Shown here piece by piece: positions 56,898-64,000 of a stretch of 64,000 bases of DNA. This DNA comes from Posidonia oceanica (Eukaryota; Streptophyta; Magnoliopsida; Alismatales; Posidoniaceae). The notes under the pieces are model-generated. The model ran no database searches. It was not told the origin of the DNA and saw only the letters and a program-made list of their open reading frames with translations. The position numbers were made by a program, and so were the translations under genes. Numbering within the stretch: the stretch's first letter is position 1; every line of letters starts with the position of its first letter. The stretch spans positions 10,930,001-10,994,000 of the forward strand of contig JAZBRS010000049.1 in assembly GCA_037176725.1 (NCBI GenBank), written 5' to 3'.

Positions 56898-58361
56898 TGT
56901 GGATGTGGATCTGGGGGGGGTGTCTGAATGAAGATGCCGGCGCTTCCACGACGTCGACAGCTTGATGTGGTCGCCACTCGTTGATGGGCTGACAAGACAC
57001 CTTGGGAGATGTAGATGATGTGGATACTCGGCTCACTGGATCGACGGCAGGATGTCGTCTAGTGGCTTCCTCGTGTTACGTGAGCATTTCCTTTCCTTCA
57101 GAACAAATAAACAAAGACAAGAGATCTAGATAAGTTGGTGTGTAGTAAATGATAACAAAGAAGAACAGAGAATACTAGAAGCAAATAAATCTAATACTAA
57201 CTAGGGATTGTTCCCGGCATGCATATGCTATGGGTCCTATTTTAAGGAATGCAATATGAAATGAAAAAGATTGGAAGAATACTCCCTTCACCCTCTTGCT
57301 GTATGTAGTGGAGTAGAAGTGGAGGCACGGTCGTAGCTCCGACTTGGCTCAAGATCTCTGGGACCTAGGGTTTCTGGATTGAACGTAGAAGCTAGGATTC
57401 TTCTTTTGAAGATGGGAGGGGGTAGAGTTTCTGGATTGAAAACTCTAGCTCTCTGAATGTGGAAACTCAAAACCCTAAAGATCTAAAGGGAATTTCTCTC
57501 TCTTGAACTAACAGGGAGTGTTTTTCTCACACTTGGCCAGGGGTTCAAACACTGACCTACGGGGTCTATTTATAGACTCTAGGGGTGTGGGTGGTTGACA
57601 CATAGAAGTTTCTAAAAGAAAAGTGGTAGTTTTGGTCAGTCGCCTCATGGGTGGGCGCTTAAGACCAGCAATCGCCCAAGCAAACATGGGGAAAATCGTA
57701 GAAATTTGGTTGATAGAGGCCACGATCGTTAGTCGCCGTTTAGGTTGGCGTCTAGTGTTAGTCGTCGGCTTCGTTGGGGCCTGGCAGTTGAGGAGATCGT
57801 GGGAAATAACCATTGCAGTTCCACGACCGTTAGTCGTCGGTTAGGTTGGCATCTAGCTGTCGAGGGGATCATGGGAAATAACCGTCAAAACAACTGCTAG
57901 AGGCGGTTAATGGAGCCCACGACAGTTAGTCGCCTACTGTGATGACGCCTTTGTTAGTCGCCTGTTGAAAGGGCGCCTATCTATGTTGCGTCCACAGCTG
58001 GCAACTAGCAAGCTCAGATCATTTCTAGCTCCAACTTTTAGGTTTTGCCTAGAGAAAACAAGATAAAAGGCCGGGAAACTTCAAATAATCCATGAAATCA
58101 TGAAGACATCTTCTCTAACTCAAATCTATCACTAATCTGAGTAGAAATAAAGGATGCTCAAGGTACTCGGACTTGTTGTGAGTCTGAGTGCGTCAACTCT
58201 GCCACAGCCAACAACCTTAAGTCAAGTAGGATCAAGCGATGCTTCGAAGAAATTACGGAAGATCTGGGAAATGTGTTATCAACACTTAGACATGTGATTT
58301 GGGTGCCTCAGAAGTCCTATCCTATATGAACTCTGGGAAATGCAAAAATGGGATATCTATA
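56898..58361 (-). repeat. 3' LTR of B
   Basis: Plus-strand ends TGTGGATGTGG and GGATATCTATA. Aligns with 59616-61195. TATAAATA on the minus strand at 57567-57574. Confidence 0.87.
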
Positions 58362-59615
58362 AGTTACTGTTCTAGCGTTTCTGCAACCTGTTATTGGAGA
58401 TGATCAGATCCTGCAAACAAGGCATACCGGAACATTCTTCCCTGCAGTCGCCTGTATTTCAGGCGACCAAACAAGTCGCTGGTTTTAATGGTGACTGAGC
58501 GAGGCGCCTTCTGAATAGGCAGCTAGCAGCCTGTTCTTGCAGCAACCAAGGTCTGTTCTGGACAGACTGTGCAACAAATAGGAAGAAAAAAAACAGTGCA
58601 GGTTTCAAACAGACAGCAGATTTTATTTGTTCAAGTGATTAATTAGTCAATTAATTAAACCTGCATGTTCACAATGAATAGGATTTTTGGCTTATGGGTA
58701 CCACTCTTTGACCTTCTTCAAGGTCTACCAAGAGGGCCTAAGCGGCGAGTTTGTCTCTCTAAAGAGGGGCCCACCACCTAGGATTCTGTCCTTAGGATCA
58801 GATCTTAACAAACCATAAAATAGTAAATAAACAGAGAATATCAAAGTATCAAGTATCTACTAAGGATTATTTTTGACTTAAGGAAGAGGAGGAGTCAAAA
58901 ATAAAACCCTAGGATACTTTGAGTTCTTTACCTAACTATCCCAATCAAACAGAGTATGGGTGAGCAACTTGCACTGGCCCAGTTCGCTCTATTTGATTGT
59001 TTTAGTTAGAGGAAGATTCCCTCAATAAACTTTAACTCTAATATCAATAAAAATAGTTTCCACTTTAAGGGTGGACACATATAAACCTAGAATCCGAATA
59101 AAAAACAAAAAATTATAGTGGACAAGATTTAATCAGATTTTTAAGCTACTACAAATTAAAAAAAAAACAACACAAGATACTGAAAAAGAATGAACGATTT
59201 GCACTGAAATAAAAATCCAGATCCAGTCGCCTATAATGGGTGCACCTGGAGTAGTCGCCTCAGTGGACTGCGACGTGCTCAGGCGCCTGTTAACTGGGCG
59301 GTTGGAAATCGAAGTCTTGTGTTTTTCAGAACAGTAGTAACCTGACCCTTTATGACTATAAACAGGAGGTTGTCGTTGCCTCAAAGTGCTAACGAGACCT
59401 CTTGCCTTAAGCCAAGATGGTTTGGGTTAGAAAATCTGTTCTAATGTCAGAAAACACTACGGGGTTTAGGAGTTGTGAAAACCTAAGCGCATGGCCTCCT
59501 AAACCGAAGACAAACTAGATCTAAGAAAAGAAAAATAAATAAAGGAAGGGAAGAAGGAAACGCTCACGTAGCATAGAGGGTTGGCTAAAGCCGGTCCCAC
59601 CGTGATCTCCACTTC
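58362..59615 (-). other. Internal region of B
   Basis: No gene seen. Contains a perfect hairpin with arms GTCGCCTG and CAGGCGAC (58447-58467) and other AGTCGCC/GGCGCC words. No clear polypurine tract beside the 3' LTR. Confidence 0.75.
59590..59611 (-). other. Primer-binding site of B
   Basis: Minus strand: LTR end CCACATCTACA, spacer GAAG, then TGGAGATCACGGTGGGACC. Close to the A1 box TGGCGATCACGATGGGAC. Confidence 0.65.
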
Positions 59616-61195
59616 TGTAGATGTGGATTATGGGGGTCTAGATGAAGATTACTGCGCTTCCACGTACGTTGTCAACTTTGTTGTGATCGCCACTCGTCAA
59701 TGGGTGGACAAGGTGCCTAGGGAGATGTAGATGATGTGGGTACTCGGCTCATTGGATCCACGGCAGGATGTCGTCCAGTGGCTTCCTCGTGTTACGTGAG
59801 TGTATTCCTTTCCTTCAAAACAAATAAAGATAGATCTAGGTAAGTTCGTGTGTAGTAAATGATAACAAAAGGAAAACAGAGAATAATAAAAACAAATAAA
59901 TCTAATACTAAATAGGAATTATTCCCTGCATACTTATGCTATGGGTCCTATGTTAAGGAATGCAATAATGAAATAAAAAAAATTGGAAGAAGATACTCCC
60001 TTCACCCTCGTGCTGTATGCAGTGGAGTAAGGAAGTGGAGGCACGGTCGGAGCTCCGGCTAGACTCGAGATCTCAGAGATCTAGGTTGGGACGTGGTGAT
60101 CTCTGGGATCGATAATGGGGGGCTAGGGTTTCTCTCTTAGAAGATGACTCTCTCTCTCAATTTGGCCTCCTTAAACCCTAAAATTCTTAAAATTGCCTTC
60201 TTTTTGAGATCCCCCGAGTACTGACTCACGGGGCCTATTTATAGGTTCGTGGGACATGGGTGGCTCATAGCTAGAAAGGTTCTAGAAGTTTCTAGAAGAA
60301 AATCGATATTTATGGCTGTCGTCGCACAGGCCGGCAATTGACACAAATATCTCCCAAAAAGATCGTGAAAATGCCGTGGAAACTCCACAAGACCAGGTCA
60401 GTGGAGTCCACATCAGATAGTCGCCTGTCACATAGGTGCCTAGCTGCTATACTATTCTAGGCAACTAAAATATTTGTTTCTGATTTTAGGGATTGGTTTC
60501 TGATTTTGAGGGATTGGATTAGTACATTAAAACGTGTAGAAAATCAAGATATTTATTTGAAGCCACCTAGGATTTTCTAGATGTTCATTGATTATTTATT
60601 TTATATGATATATGTGTTATACCATATATTAAATGCTAGAAAATCATATAAATATCAATAATTTACGGAAAAATGTTATAATAGCTTATAAAATTCCCGT
60701 ATATTATATTAATGCCCAAGATATTAACATTAAGATGGAGAGAGAGGTCTGATGCTAGTCGCCTGTCTCACAGGTGCCTGTACAGTTCAGTCGCCTCTTT
60801 GGATGGTGCCTGGCTGTGTTGCCACTCTAGGAGGCAACTAGCTAGGTCTTTTGCATTTTTAACCCTGTCTTTTAAGTTGATCCAGAGAAACATGATAGAA
60901 GCCCAAAAACCTCAGAGATCTCATGAAATCATAAAAACATCTTCTTTTAACTCAAATCTGCCACTGATTTGAGTGGGATAAAGAGTGCTCAAGGTACTCA
61001 AACTTGCCACGAGTTTGGACGAGTCAGCTCTGCTACAGCTAATGACCTTGAGTCAAGTAAAATCAAGTATTGTTTTTTAAGTAAGTCATGAAAAGTCTAG
61101 AAAATGTGTTATTAAGCCTTAGTTGTGTGATCTGGGTACCTCAGAAGTTCCTGTCCTCTATGAACTCTCAAAAATGTGAAAATAGGATATCTACA
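59616..61195 (-). repeat. 5' LTR of B
   Basis: 1580 bp, plus-strand ends TGTAGATGTGG and GGATATCTACA. TATAAATA on the minus strand at 60236-60243. About 115 bp longer than its partner. Confidence 0.87.
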
Positions 61196-61855
61196 GGAGT
61201 CCTGCCGGTTTGCTTCCTTAATTTGATGACAAACCCTTCCTTTGCGTGCCTCTTTAGAGTCCTGCTGGTTTGCTTCCTTAATTTGAGGACAAACCCTTCC
61301 TTTGCGTGCCTCTTCGAAGTCCTACCTGTTTGCTTCCTTAATTTGAGGACAAACCATTCCTTTGCGTGCGTCTTTGGAGTCCTGCCGGTTTGCTTCCTTA
61401 ATTTGAGGACAAACCCTTCCTTTACGTGCCTATTTGGAGTCCTGCCGGTTTGCTTCCTTAATTTGAGGACAAACCCTTCCTTTGCGTGCCTCTTCGGAGT
61501 CCTGCCGATTTGCTTCCTTAATTTGAGGACAAACTCTTCCTTTGCATGCCTCTTCGGAGTCCCACCGGTTTGCTTCCTCAATTTGAGGACAAACCCTTCC
61601 TTTGCGTGCCTCTTCGGAGTCCCGTCGATTTGCTTCCTCAATTTAAGGACAAGCCCTTCCTTTGCGTGCCTCTTCGGAGTCCCGCCGGTTTGCTTCCTCA
61701 ATTTGAGGACAAGTCCTTCCTTTGCGTGCCTCTTCGGAGTCCCGCCGGTTTGCTTCCTCAATTTGAGGACAAGCCCTTCCTTTGCGTGCTTCTTCGAAGT
61801 CCCGCCGGTTTGCTTCCTTAATTTGAGGACAAGCCTTTCCTTTGCAAGTCTTTCC
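61196..61855 (+). repeat. 60-bp tandem array, 11 units, element C
   Basis: Period exactly 60 bp. In the cleanest units (example 61567-61595) GGTTTG and CAAACC enclose a second stem TCCTCA-ATT-TGAGGA, a near-continuous 12-bp stem with a 2-base bulge; some units have TCCTTA, a G-T pair. Because 60 is a multiple of 3 both strands are open by default. Confidence 0.97.
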
Positions 61856-62518
61856 TTCCGGGCTTGTAGTCCCAACTGCTCGGTTGACACCCATCATAAC
61901 TGTCCAACTCTTTTTCGATGCCAATGGCACTTCGACTATCCCCTAGTATTATCCCCCGGATACCAGTGACGTCTTGTCTTGCTGCCCTTGGTATCTTCTT
62001 TGGTCTGGTAGTCCTAGCTACCCAGATGACATCCGTCACCCTGTCAAGCGTTCTTTCTTCGAGCCGATAACCCTAACTATCCGGCCTGAGTCAGTCAACT
62101 CATTGGGTCGATAGCTCGAAGTATCCAGCGTTGAGTTCGTCAACTCACCACTCATGCGGCATTACATCATACAGCATCACATTACCACCATCATATCGCA
62201 TCGACACACATGGCATCATGCACCTGCATAAGTCCTCAGCAGAGTCAACATCAGTATGCATCACTGTGTCGCCGCATAGCTTAGCCAGCATGTGCATTAG
62301 CGTAGGTTTTACTTTAGCATCGACATTGTTGCATGATCATTTGCATTGCACTGCAACTTGCACTTTGCATCTGCATTCGCATTGCGGCAACAGGTCATGA
62401 CTTTCGGTGCATCCGTCAAATAAGTGACCCACGCCAACTGCAACCTGTGCTCTTAGTGGCGTCAGGTGGGGTGTCTCGTCAACCCTGAGCAGCGACCTTG
62501 GTTCTCTCGACCTCACTC
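61856..62518 (+). other. 3' tail of element C
   Basis: No gene seen. Degenerate dyad words such as GGTAGTCCTAGCTACC and GATAACCCTAACTATC (61980-62120), GCATTTGCATT words, and from 62397 the block ATGACTTTCGGTGCATCCG shared with E2. Confidence 0.75.
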
Positions 62519-62531
62519 AGAGAGGGGAATC
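62519..62531 (+). other. Polypurine tract of C
   Basis: AGAGAGGGGAATC directly before the LTR start. Confidence 0.8.
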
Positions 62532-64000
62532 TGTTGACACCCCATTTTGATGGTCGGATGATGGTGGATCTCTTCAGAAGAAAGCTCGAATCTCGGCATG
62601 GTAGGCTCAAACCTTTCCCCATTTAAACCCCACCAAAACCCTTCAGAATTAACCCAAAATCCCAAAAAAAAAAAACACTTAAGCCCATTTACGCAAATAC
62701 TCTGGCCCACCAACAGCCCAACCAAGCCTGTAGCAAGCGCTGTTGAAGAGGGAGACCCTTGGTCGCCACATGCAGAGGCGACTAAGTGTTGTCGCCCATG
62801 CTAGTGGCAACAGGGTTTGTCGCCCTTCACAGCGGTGACTTTCTGCAATTCTCCCCTTTCGCACGCGGTTCAAACTTGCCGCGCACACAACCGCATTTGC
62901 CGTCTCCACCCGTCACCTCTGGATGACTTTTGCGTCCCGTGCCACCCTGCCACCTTGCCAGGAGTTACTACCCATTTCCTCGTCGGCCTGCCACCGTCCG
63001 GCCACCCACAGTCGCGCCCGAGATAAAACCCATCTCCAATCTTGAATTTCAAACCACCACACCCACCTCAAAGCTTCCGCACCCATTTTCCAGAGCCTCC
63101 GAGAGATCCCCTATCTCCAGAGCGTTCCTGTGAGCATTCCCGAGTGATCCCCGAGCCTTCCCCGAGCTTCTACCACCGTTCAAGCTCGCCTCTAGTCATC
63201 TTCCCCAACGTCGGCGAACCTCGAGCCACAATTCCGGTGCCTCTCTAGGTTGGTTCTCTCCCCTTTTAGTGTAGAATCGTTCGTGGCTTCTTTACGTGTT
63301 TTTTCCACGTTTTCTCCCACGGTTTCCTCGTCGTTTTCGCTTCGTTTTCCAATGACACAGAGGGTGTCAACGGCGGCCACCGGTTGAGGTGGAGAGGGGC
63401 CTCTGGCCCTCCTTTTCTCTTTGTTTTCTTACCACACTTAACCCCTTCACCTCCACGAGGCTTCCCAGCACTGTCCTTGGGCTCGTCGGCCACCCAAATG
63501 GCCGGAACCCATCGGTCAAGGTGGCCGAAAGGGGAGGGGATGGGTGGAGCAATCCACCCAACCATTTTCCACACCGAGGGTGTGGTTGTGTTTGTGGGAA
63601 CGCCGTCGTGCTTCCCCAATCCTCACGTGTCTTTTTAGCACCGCCGATGAGGAGGAATTGGCCACCAAAGGCCGGTGAAGGAACTGTCAGGTCAGTCGCC
63701 CCTTTCAGAGGCAACTCGACTGGTTTTCGAGCAGTTCCTTGGCTAGACTTTGGGTTGGGATATCTCTTAGCTCCGGCCACCATTTTCTGTGTTTAATGGC
63801 TGTTTTTATTCATGGTTGTGCGCTCTTTAACTTCATGCATTTAGTTTCCCATTCTGCATCGTCCTTGGCATGGGATTTGGCACCAAAGTCCGTTGTCCGG
63901 ACTACTTGAGCTGCCAGTTCTGGCGCCGCTTCAAGCGGCGACCCGACTAGTTTTCCAGGTGGTTTCCAGGCCAACTTTGGGCCAGTGTACCTCACGACCT
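62532..64000 (+). repeat. 3' LTR of C, partial
   Basis: Begins TGTTGACACCCC; first 19 bases equal to the E2 LTR, then diverges. Contains dyads with arms GTCGCC/GGCGAC (62762-62782) and CGCCGCTT/AAGCGGCG (63924-63940). Runs off the window; no gene seen in it. Confidence 0.8.

Larger units (their letters stand above)
56898..61195 (-). mobile_element. Element B: coding-less LTR element (LARD/TRIM-like)
   Basis: Two related LTRs enclose a 1254-bp internal region with no ORF beyond chance. On the minus strand the 5' LTR is 61195-59616, the primer-binding site follows, and the 3' LTR is 58361-56898. The flanking five bases (AGTTG and GGAGT) do not match, so the ends may have been rearranged. It depends on proteins from other elements if it ever moved; the primer-binding box resembles that of family A. 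Confidence 0.8.
61196..64000 (+). mobile_element. Element C: 3' tail and start of 3' LTR
   Basis: A 60-bp array, a tail sharing a conserved block with E2, a polypurine tract, and an LTR beginning TGTTGACACCCCATTTTGA like E2's. The rest lies beyond the window. Confidence 0.85.

Noticed and set aside
61088..61969. 293-codon plus-strand ORF and a 240-codon minus-strand ORF over the 60-bp array
   Set aside because: The period is a multiple of 3, so any open frame in one unit stays open through the array on both strands.

Overview
The window is plant nuclear DNA made almost entirely of nested Ty3/gypsy LTR retrotransposons of the Tat/Ogre kind. The evidence is spliceosomal introns, a chromovirus-free Tat-type pol (gag, protease, RT, two RNase H domains, integrase), DUF7745-like and plant-mobile-domain (PMD) passenger genes, and very long 3' noncoding regions full of tandem repeats. 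A land plant, probably a eudicot with a large repeat-rich genome, fits best; I cannot name the species. I see no host gene, rRNA or tRNA.

Layout. Element A0 (+ strand) enters from the left and is split into three pieces: 1-2154 (end of integrase and 3' region), 22028-30914 (3' region with three antisense passenger genes and a 44-bp array) and 53395-56886 (more arrays, then its 3' LTR). Element A1 (- strand, same family) is inserted in A0 at 2155-22022. It has 1426-bp LTRs at both ends and the target duplication ACTGT on both sides. Its gag-pol runs from 18983 down to 10570 and its 3' region holds the same arrays and a shorter antisense cassette. Element E2 (+ strand, a different family, about 22.5 kb) is inserted in A0's repeats at 30915-53394 with the duplication CAAAG. 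It has a 6-kb 3' LTR, a truncated 5' LTR, decayed gag-pol, and a DUF7745-like ORF in sense orientation. To the right of A0 lies B (56898-61195, - strand), two LTRs around a 1.25-kb internal region with a primer-binding site and no coding sequence. The last piece is C (61196-64000, + strand), the 3' tail and start of the 3' LTR of an element related to E2.

How it fits together. In each large element gag-pol is followed by a passenger-gene zone, then tandem arrays, a polypurine tract and the LTR. In family A the passenger genes are antisense. One of them, in A0, is a complete-looking eight-exon PMD gene with seven short phase-0 introns and no frameshift, but nine internal TAG codons. Across the window most premature stops are TAG where Gln (CAG) is expected, and several are confirmed by direct comparison of A0 with A1. 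Most tandem repeats, although unrelated in sequence, are built around short perfect inverted repeats whose arms change together between units. Family A also carries a dispersed dyad of the form GCGNNNAACGTTNNNCGC. Coordinates, splice sites and counts were read by hand from the sequence; family names rest on recognised motifs, with no database search.
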